NCBI GenBank assembly: GCA_963846505.1
Contig: CAWJWD010000004.1
Span: forward strand, 1 to 64,000
Length of the DNA stretch: 64,000 nucleotides
Direction: 5' to 3'
Source of the DNA: JACVRW01 sp963846505
GTDB lineage: Bacteria; Actinomycetota; Thermoleophilia; Solirubrobacterales; Thermoleophilaceae
Part shown: piece after piece, positions 16,244 to 24,833 of the stretch
How the letters are laid out: each line of letters begins with the position of its first letter
How positions within the stretch are numbered: the stretch's first letter is position 1
Notes under the pieces: model-generated
What the model saw: only the letters and a program-made list of their open reading frames with translations
Databases searched by the model: none
What the model was told of the DNA's origin: nothing
Made by a program: the position numbers and the translations under genes

Positions 16244-17748
16244 CCAAGGAGATCGTCGAAGCGGTCGGCGTCCTCGAGCGTGAGAAGGGCATCTCCGCAG
16301 ACCGTCTGATGACGGCGCTGGAGGACGCGCTGCTGTCCGCGTACAAGAAGACCGAAGGCGCCGCTCGCTATGCGCGCGTCGAGGTCGATCGCGACACCGG
16401 CGACTTCCTCGTGTACGAGCTGCTGCTGCCGGCGGAGCTCGAGGATCAGCTGCTCGACGAGGTCGAGGAGGAGCTCGGCGAGCCGACGATCGATCCCGAG
16501 ACCGGTGAGCTGGTCTACCCCGAGCCGCCCGAGATCGACCAGGAGCGCCTGGCCCAGTACCGGGACCAGATCGAGGAGCGGGACGTCACGCCCGACGACT
16601 TCGGGCGCATCGCCGCACAGACGGCCAAGCAGGTGATCCTGCAGCGCATCCGCGAGGCCGAGCGCGACATGATGTTCGACGAGTACCAGGACCGCGTCGG
16701 CGAGCTGATCACCGGCCTCGTGCAGCAGTCGGACTCGCGCTACACGCTCGTCCAGCTGCGCGAGCGCGTCGAGGCGTTGCTGCCGCGCAGCGAGCAGGTG
16801 CACGGCGAGCGCTACGACCATGGCGCCCGCATCAAGGCGATCATCACCGACGTCTCCAACCAGGCGAAGGGGCCGAGCATCGTCGTCTCGCGCCGCTCGC
16901 CGGAGCTGATCCGGGCGCTGTTCGAGCTCGAGGTGCCGGAGATCCAGTCCGGCGACGTCGAGATCGAGAACGTCGCGCGCGAGCCCGGCTACCGCTCGAA
17001 GATCGCGGTCGTCTCGCACACCCAGGGCGTCGACCCGGTCGGCGCCTGCGTCGGCCCGCGCGGCTCGCGGGTGCGCATGGTCGTGTCCGAGCTGCGCGGC
17101 GAGAAGATCGACATCATCCCCTTCAACGAGGAGCCGGCGCGCTTCGTCGCCAAGGCGCTCTCGCCCGCACGCGTGCGCGAGGTGCTCGTCGACGACGAGG
17201 CCAAGCAGGCGACGGTGATCGTGCCCGACGACCAGCTGTCGCTGGCGATCGGCAAGGACGGACTCAACGCTCGCCTCGCCGCCCGCCTGACGGGCTGGCG
17301 CGTGGACATCCGCTCGGAGACGGAGTTCGCCGAGGACGAGACGGAGTTGGGCTACCAGGAGGAGGAGACCTCCGGGCGCTGCGCCGCGATCCTCGCCAAT
17401 GGCAAGCGCTGCCCGAACGCCGCGCTAGGCGGCTCGCGCTACTGCGGTCTGCCCGCGCACCAGGCGTTGACCGACACCGACTCCGACTACGTCGTGCCGC
17501 CCGAGGAGGGTGGCGAGGAGCCGGTCGACGACGACGCTCTCCTCGAGGAGGCCGCCTTCGAGGACGGCGCGCTCGAGGATGCGCCGCTCGCCGACGACGG
17601 CGACGCGGCGGAGGACGTCCCGGTAGCCGAGGACGTGCCGACCGACGGCGACGCGCCGCTCGACGAGGAGCCGGCGGTCGTCGAGGACGGCGCCGTGGAG
17701 GACCCGCCGGTCGAGGAGCCGGCGGTCGAGGAGGGCGCGGAGTCGTAG
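16240..17748 (+). CDS. nusA: Transcription termination/antitermination factor NusA with zinc-type C-terminal extension
   Basis: NusA binds RNA polymerase and nascent RNA, modulating pausing, termination and antitermination. An N-terminal domain (1-~140) carries an acidic insert at about 65-118; S1 ('VHGERYDHGARIKAIITDV') and two KH domains ('GPRGSRVRMV', 'AIGKDGLNARLAARLTGW') follow up to ~360. The protein then adds an unusual tail. C381, C391, C402 and H407 form a C-x9-C-x10-C-x4-H pattern like small CCCH zinc-binding modules. About 90 residues of acidic, Val/Pro-containing low-complexity sequence run to 502. Typical actinobacterial NusA ends near 350. The overlap with rimP (ATGA) shows tight coupling. 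Confidence 0.93.
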   Translation: MTKEIVEAVGVLEREKGISADRLMTALEDALLSAYKKTEGAARYARVEVDRDTGDFLVYELLLPAELEDQLLDEVEEELGEPTIDPETGELVYPEPPEIDQERLAQYRDQIEERDVTPDDFGRIAAQTAKQVILQRIREAERDMMFDEYQDRVGELITGLVQQSDSRYTLVQLRERVEALLPRSEQVHGERYDHGARIKAIITDVSNQAKGPSIVVSRRSPELIRALFELEVPEIQSGDVEIENVAREPGYRSKIAVVSHTQGVDPVGACVGPRGSRVRMVVSELRGEKIDIIPFNEEPARFVAKALSPARVREVLVDDEAKQATVIVPDDQLSLAIGKDGLNARLAARLTGWRVDIRSETEFAEDETELGYQEEETSGRCAAILANGKRCPNAALGGSRYCGLPAHQALTDTDSDYVVPPEEGGEEPVDDDALLEEAAFEDGALEDAPLADDGDAAEDVPVAEDVPTDGDAPLDEEPAVVEDGAVEDPPVEEPAVEEGAES

Positions 17749-17765
17749 CGCCACTGCGTCGCTGC

Positions 17766-18014
17766 GTGAGCTGTGAGCGCTCGCTGCCCAAGGGCGAGCT
17801 GCTGCGGCTGGTGCGCACGGCGGACGGCACGGTCGACATCGATCGTGCCGCCAGGATCGAAGGACGCGGGGCCTACGTCTGTCCCCGCCCGGAATGTGCT
17901 GAGAAGCTCACGGCCGGACGCCCGCTGGCACGATCGTTCAGGGCTCCGGTGAAACTGCAACAGGAGACCATAGACTTAGTCTGCGAATGGCAAAGAAGCG
18001 CGTCCACGAGATAG
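17766..18014 (+). CDS. ylxR: YlxR/RnpM-family RNA-binding protein (DUF448)
   Basis: A small basic protein of the YlxR family, a standard nusA-infB neighbour; in Bacillus-type bacteria it modulates RNase P. The 'SLPKGELLRLVR', 'GRGAYVC' and 'CAEKL' elements are clear. GTG 17766 gives 82 residues, but the family's first cysteine (C-V-x-C) is encoded just upstream at 17763, so initiation may really be at CTG 17754 or in the nusA end. The 3' end overlaps infB by 28 bases. The N-terminus should be treated as unsettled. Confidence 0.82.
   Translation: MSCERSLPKGELLRLVRTADGTVDIDRAARIEGRGAYVCPRPECAEKLTAGRPLARSFRAPVKLQQETIDLVCEWQRSASTR
17971..17982 (+). promoter_or_regulatory. Internal infB promoter box and AGACT-T-AGTCT dyad
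   Basis: TAGACT (17971-17976) stands 10 bases before the infB ATG, matching the leaderless-type spacing seen at other genes here, and is part of an 11-base perfect dyad. The AGGAG at 17962 is too far for normal initiation unless the small hairpin folds. An internal infB promoter within ylxR is therefore plausible. Confidence 0.4.
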
Positions 18015-20740
18015 CAAAGGAACGCGGGATCCCCAGCAAGGAGGTCCTCGCGAAGCTTCAGGCAGCCGGCCTCGACGTGAAGGCGGCGGCCTCGAGCGTC
18101 GAGGAGGCCGAGGTGGCCCGCGTGTTCGACAACGGCGGTGCCGCGGCCCCGGCTGCGGACGCCCCTGCCGCAACGCCGAAGAAGTCCGCGGGGAAGGCCG
18201 ACACCGCGGCGAAGGACTCCGCGCCCGCGAAGGAGTCGCCGGCGGCGAAGGCCGACGCTCCCGCAGGGACCGACGCTTCCGCGAAGGAATCCGCTGCTGC
18301 CGGAGAGTCCGCTTCCGCGAAGCCGGCGGCCGATGCCTCGAAGCAGGCTGAGGCGCCAAGCGGCGGTGCGGACAAGCGTGGGGGTGGCGGTCAGGCCGGC
18401 GATGCTCAGCGCGGTGGCGGTCAGCGCGGCGGGCAGGGCGGACAGCGTGGACAGGGATCGCGTCAGGGCGGGCAGCAGGGACGGCCCGGTGCGCAGGGCG
18501 GCGGCGGCCAGTCTCGCCCGCAGCGCGTGGCGCCCCCAGCGCCGCCCCCCGGTGGCGAGGTCCGTCGTGCCGGTCCTGCCGGTCGCGGTCCGCGAATCCT
18601 TCAGGACGCCGATCCCAACGAGGCAGCGGGCCCGAGCGGCCAGCAGGGAGGACGCCAGGGCGGGCGCCCGAGCGGACGTCCCGGCGGCGGTGGACCCGGC
18701 GGACCACGCGATCAGCGCGCTGGCAGCGGACCCGCGCCGACCGAGGGCGACGGCCGCAGAGCACGGCCCACACGCGCCGAGGGCGGCAGCGGAGGCGGCG
18801 GCGCAGCTGGCGGTCGCCGGCGTCGCGTCGTCATCGACTCGCAGGCGTCTCGCCGCGATCGTCCCGGCCCACCGCCGCAGCAGCCCGCTCGCCGCGGGCG
18901 CGGCCGGCGCCGGCGCCCGCAATGGGTCGAGCCGGACTTCGAGGCCGAGGCAGCGGCAGCAGCAGCGGCCGCCGCGGCCGGGGACCCGGCGGTCCCGGTG
19001 CGTTCCGGCTCGACGGTCAAGGAGGTCGCGGAGTCGCTCCAGCTCTCGGCCCCCGACGTGATCAAGAAGCTGATGGAGCTCGGCGAGATGGCCACGCTCA
19101 CCCAGACGCTCTCGGACGAGGCGATCGAGGTGCTGGCCGAGTCGTTCGACAAGAAGGTCGACATCCAGCGCGGCGCCGACGCCGTCGAGGACGACGTGAC
19201 CTTCGAGGACAGCGACGAGGACCTGACCGAGCGCCCGCCGGTGATCACGATCATGGGCCACGTCGACCACGGCAAGACGTCGCTGCTCGACGCGATCCGC
19301 TCGACCGAGGTGGCCGCGGGCGAGGCCGGTGGCATCACCCAGCACATCGGCGCCTACCAGGTCCACCACGCCGACCACACGATCACGTTCCTCGACACGC
19401 CGGGCCACGAGGCCTTCACGGCGATGCGCGCCCGCGGCGCCAAGGTCACCGACATCGCGGTCATCGTGGTGGCGGCCGACGACGGCGTGATGCCGCAGAC
19501 GGTCGAGGCGATCGATCACGCCAAGGCTGCCGGCGTGCCGCTGATGGTCGCCGTCAACAAGGTCGACAAGGAGGGCGCGGACCCCAACCGCGTGCGCGGC
19601 GAGCTGGCCCAGCAGGGCCTGACGCCCGCCGACTGGGGTGGCGACACCGAGTTCGTCGACGTCTCGGCCAAGACCGGCCAGAACCTCGAGGACCTGCTCG
19701 AGACGCTCGTCACGCTCGCCGAGATCCAGGAGCTGAAGGCCAACCCGGACGCCGAGGCATCCGGGTTCGTGATCGAGTCGCGCCTCGACCCGGGCCGCGG
19801 CCCGGTCGTCACGCTGCTCGACCTGCGCGGTGAGCTGAAGGTCGGCAACGCGCTCGTGGCCGGGCAGCACTGGGGCCGCGTGCGGGCGATGCACGACTTC
19901 CGCGGCCAGCGCGTCGAGACCGCGACGCCCGGCATGCCGGTCGAGATCCTCGGCTTCGACGGCGTCCCCGACGCCGGCGAGCAGTTCCGCGTCGTCGAGA
20001 ACGAGCGCGAGGCGCGTCGGCTGGCCAACGAGCGCGCGATCCGCAACAAGCAGGAGGCGCTGGCGCGCCAGTCCGGTCGCCGGGTCTCGCTCGAGGACGT
20101 GCTGGCGCGCGCCGAGCGCGGCGATCAGGAGCTGAACCTGATCGTCAAGTCCGACGTCGCCGGATCGCTCGAGGCGCTCGCCGACGAGGTCGCCAAGCTG
20201 CCGCAGGCCCAGGTGCAGGTCAACGTCATCCGCGACGGCGTCGGCGGCATCTCCGAGTCGGACGTGATGCTCGCCTCGGCCTCCGACGCGGTTATCATCG
20301 GCTTCAACGTGCGGCCGGTCGGCAACGCCGCGCGCCTGGCCGACTCCGAGGGCGTCGAGATCCGCACCTACTCGGTGATCTACAAGATCCTCGAGGACCT
20401 GCGCGACGCGATGCAGGGCATGCTCGCGCCCGAGGAGGTCGAGGAGACCGTCGCCACCGTCGAGGTGCGCCAGACGTTCAAGGCCTCGCGGGTGGGGACG
20501 ATCGCCGGCGCTCTCGTCGCCGAGGGCACCGTGCGCCGCGGGGCCAGCTGTCGCCTGGTGCGCGACGGCACGGTCGTCCACGAGGGTCGCATCGGCTCCC
20601 TGCGCCGCTTCAAGGACGACGTGCGCGAGGTCACGGCCGGGCTCGAGTGCGGCATCGTGCTCGAGAACTACCCGGACGTGAAGGAAGGCGACGTGATCGA
20701 GGTCTACGAGACCAAGCAGGTGGAGCAGACGCTCAGCTAG
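17987..20740 (+). CDS. infB: Translation initiation factor IF-2
   Basis: A 917-residue GTPase that delivers initiator tRNA to the 30S subunit. An IF2_N module spans 3-55 ('VHEIAKERGIPSKEVLAKL'). A long, low-complexity Ala/Lys/Gly/Gln/Arg linker spans about 60-330, and a second IF2_N-like helical module lies near 337-392. The G domain holds G1 'GHVDHGKTS' (~424), 'DTPGHE' (~470) and 'NKVD' (~523), followed by the beta-barrel and C-terminal tRNA-binding domains. The start is fixed by the 'AKKRVHEIAKE' beginning. The linker is GGQRGG-rich, as in many high-GC actinobacteria. Confidence 0.96.
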   Translation: MAKKRVHEIAKERGIPSKEVLAKLQAAGLDVKAAASSVEEAEVARVFDNGGAAAPAADAPAATPKKSAGKADTAAKDSAPAKESPAAKADAPAGTDASAKESAAAGESASAKPAADASKQAEAPSGGADKRGGGGQAGDAQRGGGQRGGQGGQRGQGSRQGGQQGRPGAQGGGGQSRPQRVAPPAPPPGGEVRRAGPAGRGPRILQDADPNEAAGPSGQQGGRQGGRPSGRPGGGGPGGPRDQRAGSGPAPTEGDGRRARPTRAEGGSGGGGAAGGRRRRVVIDSQASRRDRPGPPPQQPARRGRGRRRRPQWVEPDFEAEAAAAAAAAAAGDPAVPVRSGSTVKEVAESLQLSAPDVIKKLMELGEMATLTQTLSDEAIEVLAESFDKKVDIQRGADAVEDDVTFEDSDEDLTERPPVITIMGHVDHGKTSLLDAIRSTEVAAGEAGGITQHIGAYQVHHADHTITFLDTPGHEAFTAMRARGAKVTDIAVIVVAADDGVMPQTVEAIDHAKAAGVPLMVAVNKVDKEGADPNRVRGELAQQGLTPADWGGDTEFVDVSAKTGQNLEDLLETLVTLAEIQELKANPDAEASGFVIESRLDPGRGPVVTLLDLRGELKVGNALVAGQHWGRVRAMHDFRGQRVETATPGMPVEILGFDGVPDAGEQFRVVENEREARRLANERAIRNKQEALARQSGRRVSLEDVLARAERGDQELNLIVKSDVAGSLEALADEVAKLPQAQVQVNVIRDGVGGISESDVMLASASDAVIIGFNVRPVGNAARLADSEGVEIRTYSVIYKILEDLRDAMQGMLAPEEVEETVATVEVRQTFKASRVGTIAGALVAEGTVRRGASCRLVRDGTVVHEGRIGSLRRFKDDVREVTAGLECGIVLENYPDVKEGDVIEVYETKQVEQTLS

Positions 20741-20753
20741 CGGCAGTTCGCCG

Positions 20754-21059
20754 ATGGCCTTCGTCTGCCTGCTCGAGATCCAGTTGCACCTTCCTGACAG
20801 CGGCTCGCTGAAGAACAAGCGCAAGGAGATCACGTCGTTGAAGGCGCAGTTGCAGCGGCGCTTCGGCGCCGCGGTGGCCGAGACCGATCACCACGACCTC
20901 CGGCAGCGAGCGACGTTGCACGCTGTGCTCGTCGGCAGGGACGCCGGGCGCCTGCACGCCGCGGCGGACAAGCTCGAGCGGCACGTGTTGGGACGATTTC
21001 CGGATGGGGTACGGCTTGAACGTGCGCTCGTGTCCAGCGACGAGTTCGTAGGCGACTAG
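20754..21059 (+). CDS. ylxP: YlxP-like protein (DUF503)
   Basis: A 101-residue member of the YlxP/DUF503 family, small ferredoxin-like-fold proteins encoded between infB and rbfA in many Gram-positive bacteria. The 'IQLHLPDSGSLKNKRKEITSLKAQLQRRF' beginning and 'AAVAET' element are typical. Its role is linked to late 30S maturation in some species, which fits the operon, but the biochemical function remains unsettled. It lies 13 bases after infB and is followed immediately by rbfA. Confidence 0.85.
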   Translation: MAFVCLLEIQLHLPDSGSLKNKRKEITSLKAQLQRRFGAAVAETDHHDLRQRATLHAVLVGRDAGRLHAAADKLERHVLGRFPDGVRLERALVSSDEFVGD

Positions 21060-21060
21060 G

Positions 21061-21393
21061 ATGCCCGGCGACCGCATGAGGCGAGTCAACGAGGCCGTCC
21101 GCGAGGTGCTGTCCGCACGTCTCGTCGAGGGCCTGCAGGACCCGCGCATAGGATTCGTGACCGTGACCTCCGTCGACACCAGCCCGGACCTGAGCCACGC
21201 TCGCGTGTACGTCAGCGTGTTCGGCAGCGAGCAGGAGCAGGAAGCGACGCTCGCCGGGCTGGACTCCTCGCATGGTCTGCTGCAGCGGTCGATCGCGGCG
21301 GAGCTGCGCATGAAGCGCACCCCGACGCTGGAGTTCGTCTACGACGAGTCGATCGACCGGGGCATGCGGATCACGGAGTTGCTCGACGAGTGA
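21061..21393 (+). CDS. rbfA: Ribosome-binding factor A
   Basis: A 110-residue KH-fold protein that binds 16S rRNA helix 1 during 30S maturation. 'RRVNEAVREVLSARL', 'DPRIGFVTVTSVDTSPDLSHARVYVSV' and 'LRMKRTPTLEFVYDESID' are diagnostic. Length is normal and the ATG directly follows the ylxP stop. Its stop overlaps the next gene (GTGA), so translation is coupled through the cluster. Confidence 0.95.
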   Translation: MPGDRMRRVNEAVREVLSARLVEGLQDPRIGFVTVTSVDTSPDLSHARVYVSVFGSEQEQEATLAGLDSSHGLLQRSIAAELRMKRTPTLEFVYDESIDRGMRITELLDE

Positions 21394-22379
21394 GCGTTGC
21401 GACGACCCATGAACAGGTGCTGGCGGAGCTGCGCCAGGCCGACAAGCTGCTGCTGACCACGCACGAGAACCCCGACGGGGACGCGCTCGGCTCGCTGCTG
21501 GGCATGTACCTCGTGCTGCAGCAGCTCGGCAAGGACTCGCTGATGTACATGTCGCCGGACGAGTTCCCGCTGCCGTGGGAGTACCGCAACTTCGAGTTCG
21601 AGGGGATGATCGGCGCGCCGCCCGACGACGTCGCCGAGCGCACGATCGTGTTCCTCGACTGCGGCAACATCGACCGCATGCCGGTCGACTTCCTGCAGCG
21701 CGAGGGCCTGCACATCCTCAACGTCGACCACCACCACGACAACACCCGCTTCGGCACGGTCAACCTCGTGGTGCCGGAGGCCTCGTGCACCGCGGAGATC
21801 GTCTGGCGGCTGGCGAAGGATCTCGGCGCCGAGATCACGCCTGCGATCGGCGACGCGCTCTACGTCGGCCTGGTCACGGACACCGGCCGCTTCATGTACG
21901 AGAACGCCAGCGCCGAGGCACACCGCATGGCTGCGGACCTGATCGACGCGGGCGTCAAGCCGCACGAGATCAACCGGCGCCTCTACGAGCAGCTGCCGTT
22001 CGCCCGCCTGCAGCTGCTGCAGCGCGCGCTCGCATCGGTCGAGCGCTTCGACGACGGCGCGGTCACGGTCGCTCACCTCGAGAAGGACGACTACCTCGCC
22101 ACGGGCGCGGTCGAGGCGGACTCGGAGGGGGTCGTCGACCACATGCGCTCCGTCGAGGGCACGGCCGTCGCGGTGCTCGTGCGCGAGCTGCTGGCCGAGG
22201 AGCGCGCGGGGATGCGCAAGGTCAGCCTGCGCGCCACCGACGGCCGCGTCGACGTCTCGAGCATCGCTCGCTCGATGAGCGGTGGCGGGCACCCGCAGGC
22301 CGCAGGCTTCTCCACCGAGCTGGCCTACGAGGACGTGCTGCAGCGGGTGCGTGAGCAAGTCCGCGAGCAGCTTGCCTAA
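21390..22379 (+). CDS. nrnA: DHH-family oligoribonuclease / pAp phosphatase
   Basis: A 329-residue NrnA-type phosphoesterase that degrades nanoRNAs (2-5 nt) and 3'-phosphoadenosine 5'-phosphate. Motif I 'HENPDGDALGS' (~25-35), the DHH signature at 113-115 and the C-terminal DHHA1 glycine motif 'GGGHPQAAGF' (~308) are present, together supplying the two-Mn2+ active site. GTG 21390 overlaps the rbfA stop. The position between rbfA and truB is conserved in actinobacteria. Whether pAp or short RNA is the main substrate cannot be decided from sequence. Confidence 0.92.
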   Translation: MSVATTHEQVLAELRQADKLLLTTHENPDGDALGSLLGMYLVLQQLGKDSLMYMSPDEFPLPWEYRNFEFEGMIGAPPDDVAERTIVFLDCGNIDRMPVDFLQREGLHILNVDHHHDNTRFGTVNLVVPEASCTAEIVWRLAKDLGAEITPAIGDALYVGLVTDTGRFMYENASAEAHRMAADLIDAGVKPHEINRRLYEQLPFARLQLLQRALASVERFDDGAVTVAHLEKDDYLATGAVEADSEGVVDHMRSVEGTAVAVLVRELLAEERAGMRKVSLRATDGRVDVSSIARSMSGGGHPQAAGFSTELAYEDVLQRVREQVREQLA

Positions 22380-23181
22380 GCCCCCCGCGGGGGTCGTGCT
22401 GTACCCCAAGCCGACCGGGGTGACCTCGCACGACGTGGTCGCGCGCGTGCGCCGCACCCAGCCGCGCAAGGCGAAGGTGGGCCACGCCGGCACGCTCGAT
22501 CCGTTCGCCTCCGGGTTGCTGCTGGTGCTGCTTGGCGGCGCCACCCGCGCCCAGCGCTTCCTGATGGCGCTGCCCAAGACCTACCGGACGGTGGCCCGCC
22601 TCGGCTGGCGCTCGGATACCGGCGATCGCGACGGCACGCTCGAGCAGACCGGCCTGATTCCCGCACGGCTGGAGATCCCGACCGGCGAGCTCTTGCAGAC
22701 CCCGCCGGCCTACTCCGCGGTCAAGGTCGGCGGCGAGCGCGCCTACGCGCTGGCGCGCAGGGGCGTGACGCCCGAGCTGCAGCCGAGGCCGATCACCGTC
22801 TACCGCGCCGAGCTGCTCTGGCACGAGGACGATCGCGCCGGCTTCGAGATCGAGTGCTCGTCGGGGACCTACATCCGCAGCCTCGTCGAGGAGCTCGGGG
22901 ACGCCTACTGCGAGGAGCTCGAGCGCACGGCGATCGGCCCGTTTCGGCTCGAGGACGCCGACGAGCAGCGGGTGCTGCCGCTGCTCGACGCGCTCGCGTT
23001 CCTGCCGGAGCGGCGGCTGGACGCGGCGGAGGCCGACGCGATCGGGCATGGCCGCAGAATCCCGCTCGCAGCGGAGCAGGAGGGGGAGGTGGTGCGTCTG
23101 ACCTTCGACGGCGAGCTGGTCGCGCTCGCCGAGCCGCGCGCGCAGATCCTCCAACCCGTCGTAGTGTTCGCGCCGGCATGA
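22351..23181 (+). CDS. truB: tRNA pseudouridine-55 synthase
   Basis: TruB converts U55 of tRNA to pseudouridine. Catalytic Asp lies in 'GHAGTLDPFASGLL'; 'KTYRTVARLG' and 'PPAYSAVKVGGERAY' are further family marks. GTG 22351 lies inside the end of nrnA (29-base overlap) and gives 276 residues. The region between 'SDTGDRDG' and 'PPAYSAVK' is shorter than in E. coli TruB, and the C-terminal PUA-like domain is reduced, as is common in actinobacteria. The stop overlaps the ribF start. Confidence 0.92.
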   Translation: MSKSASSLPKPPAGVVLYPKPTGVTSHDVVARVRRTQPRKAKVGHAGTLDPFASGLLLVLLGGATRAQRFLMALPKTYRTVARLGWRSDTGDRDGTLEQTGLIPARLEIPTGELLQTPPAYSAVKVGGERAYALARRGVTPELQPRPITVYRAELLWHEDDRAGFEIECSSGTYIRSLVEELGDAYCEELERTAIGPFRLEDADEQRVLPLLDALAFLPERRLDAAEADAIGHGRRIPLAAEQEGEVVRLTFDGELVALAEPRAQILQPVVVFAPA

Positions 23182-24077
23182 AGGTCACGTCGCTCCCAGA
23201 CGTCGTCCCCACAGGCGTTCGCCGCCGCGTGGCGATCGGAACGTTCGACGGCGTCCACCTCGGCCACCGCGAGGTGATCCGCGGCAGCGACACCGTGCTG
23301 ACCTTCGACCCGCACCCGGCGACGGTCGTGGCCCCGGACAGGACGCTGAAGCTGCTGAACCCGTTCACGGTCAAGCGCGACCTGATCGCCGGCCTCGGGG
23401 TCCAGGAGCTGGTGGTGATCCCGTTCGACCGCGAGTTCGCCTCCAAGGACGCCGAGCACTTCGTCGAAGAGGTGCTGATCGGCAAGCTGGAGGCCGAGCA
23501 GGTGTCGGTCGGCCAGAACTTCCACTTCGGCAGGGGAGCCAAGGGCAACGCCGACTTCCTCGCCACGCACGCCGAGTTCCGCACGCGCGTGGTGCCGCTC
23601 GTCGAGGTCGGCGGCGAGCCGGTCTCCTCGACGCGCATCCGTGCGCTCGTGGAGGAGGGGGACGTCGCCGGCGCCGCGACGCTGCTGGGGGGACCGTTCC
23701 TGTTCGAGGGCGAGGTGATCGGCGGCGACCGGCGCGGCCGCGAGCTCGGCATGCCGACCGCCAACATCACGCCGGACCCGGCGCTCGACTGCCCGGCGCA
23801 CGGCGTCTACGCCGCCTGGGCGCACGGACACCCGGCGGCCGTCAACGTGGGGGTGAGGCCCACGTTCGACAGCGAGCGCGGGCTGCTGGTGGAGGCGCAC
23901 CTGCTCGACTTCGAGGGCGACCTCTACGGCGAGCGGCTGCGCATCGCCTTCCTGGAGCGCCTGCGCGGCGAGGAGCGCTTCGACTCGGCCGACGCGCTGG
24001 TGGCGCAGATGCGCCGCGACGTGGAGCGCACGCGCGAGATCTGCGCGAGCATCCGCTTCGATCCGGCCTCGTCCTAG
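23178..24077 (+). CDS. ribF: Bifunctional riboflavin kinase / FAD synthetase
   Basis: RibF makes FMN and then FAD from riboflavin and ATP. The N-terminal nucleotidyltransferase domain shows 'GTFDGVHLGHREVI' and 'SSTRIRALVEEGDV'; the C-terminal kinase domain shows 'GRELGMPTANI' and 'VNVGVRPTF'. At 299 residues it is near normal length. The ATG overlaps the truB stop (ATGA). No FMN riboswitch precedes it, so expression is probably tied to the translation cluster. Linkage truB-ribF-rpsO is widespread. Confidence 0.94.
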   Translation: MKVTSLPDVVPTGVRRRVAIGTFDGVHLGHREVIRGSDTVLTFDPHPATVVAPDRTLKLLNPFTVKRDLIAGLGVQELVVIPFDREFASKDAEHFVEEVLIGKLEAEQVSVGQNFHFGRGAKGNADFLATHAEFRTRVVPLVEVGGEPVSSTRIRALVEEGDVAGAATLLGGPFLFEGEVIGGDRRGRELGMPTANITPDPALDCPAHGVYAAWAHGHPAAVNVGVRPTFDSERGLLVEAHLLDFEGDLYGERLRIAFLERLRGEERFDSADALVAQMRRDVERTREICASIRFDPASS

Positions 24078-24105
24078 GCGCGCGCCTGCTACCTTTCCGC
24101 GTCCG

Positions 24106-24375
24106 ATGAGCCTGACCGCAGAGGCAAAGCGCGAGATCGCCGGCAAGTACGGCCGGGGCGAGACCGATACCGGATCCACCGAGGTCCAGGTCGCGCTGCT
24201 GACCGCGCGCATCAACGAGCTCACCGAGCACCTGCGCACGCACCGCAAGGACCATCACTCTCGCCGCGGGCTGTTGATGCTCGTCGGCAAGCGCCGCCGC
24301 CTGCTGCGCTACCTCCAGCGGTCGGACATCGACCGCTACCGCGCGTTGATCGCGGATCTCGGCCTGCGTCGATGA
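24106..24375 (+). CDS. rpsO: 30S ribosomal protein S15
   Basis: A complete 89-residue S15 that binds the 16S central domain early in 30S assembly. The 'YGRGETDTGSTEVQVALLTARI' and 'HHSRRGLLMLVGKRRRLL' stretches are highly conserved. TACCTT lies 10 bases before the ATG, suggesting its own leaderless-type promoter in the short gap after ribF. Its stop overlaps the start of a peroxiredoxin gene (ATGA). In most bacteria rpsO is followed by pnp; here two redox genes intervene. Confidence 0.96.
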   Translation: MSLTAEAKREIAGKYGRGETDTGSTEVQVALLTARINELTEHLRTHRKDHHSRRGLLMLVGKRRRLLRYLQRSDIDRYRALIADLGLRR

Positions 24376-24833
24376 TCGCGGTCGGCGCCTCGGCGCCCGA
24401 CTTCACCCTGCTCGACCAGGACGGCAACCAAGTCTCGCTGTCCGACTTCCGCGGCAAGACGGTCGTGCTCGTCTTCTACCCGATGGACTTCAGCCCGGTC
24501 TGCACCGACCAGTTCAACGTCTACCAGGAGGTCCTCGGCGAGCTCGAGCAGCGCGGCGTGACGCTGATGGGCATCTCGGTCGACAACGCGTTCGCGCACA
24601 AGGCCTTCCAGGACCACCTCGGCGTGAGCATCCCGCTGCTGTCGGACTTCCATCCCAAGGGCGAGGTCGCGCGTGCATACGGCGTCTTCATCGAGGAGCG
24701 CGGCCACAACCAGCGCGCGCTCGTGATGGTCGGCCCCGAGGGCGAGGTCCAGTGGGCCCACCAGTCGCCGACGCCGCTGGAGATTCCCGGTGCCAACCTC
24801 ATCTTCGACGCGCTGGACCAGCGCGTCGCCTGA
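24372..24833 (+). CDS. Peroxiredoxin (AhpC/TSA family, AhpE-like)
   Basis: A 153-residue thiol peroxidase that reduces peroxides. The peroxidatic cysteine is C44 in 'YPMDFSPVCTDQ', where the usual P-x3-T/S-x2-C context is visible as 'FSPVC'. No second cysteine is seen, so it is probably a 1-Cys enzyme needing an external thiol. The start overlaps the rpsO stop. The next gene encodes a CPYC thioredoxin-fold protein that might serve as reductant; this is an inference from adjacency. Confidence 0.88.
   Translation: MIAVGASAPDFTLLDQDGNQVSLSDFRGKTVVLVFYPMDFSPVCTDQFNVYQEVLGELEQRGVTLMGISVDNAFAHKAFQDHLGVSIPLLSDFHPKGEVARAYGVFIEERGHNQRALVMVGPEGEVQWAHQSPTPLEIPGANLIFDALDQRVA

Noticed and set aside
18138..19061. 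Arg-rich plus-strand ORF within infB
   Set aside because: It is a shifted reading of the Gly/Ala/Lys-rich IF-2 linker, with no independent start signal.
17873..20833. A 986-codon minus-strand ORF opposite infB
   Set aside because: It is antisense to an unmistakable IF-2 gene. It is low-complexity and shows no domain; long antisense ORFs are expected at this GC content.
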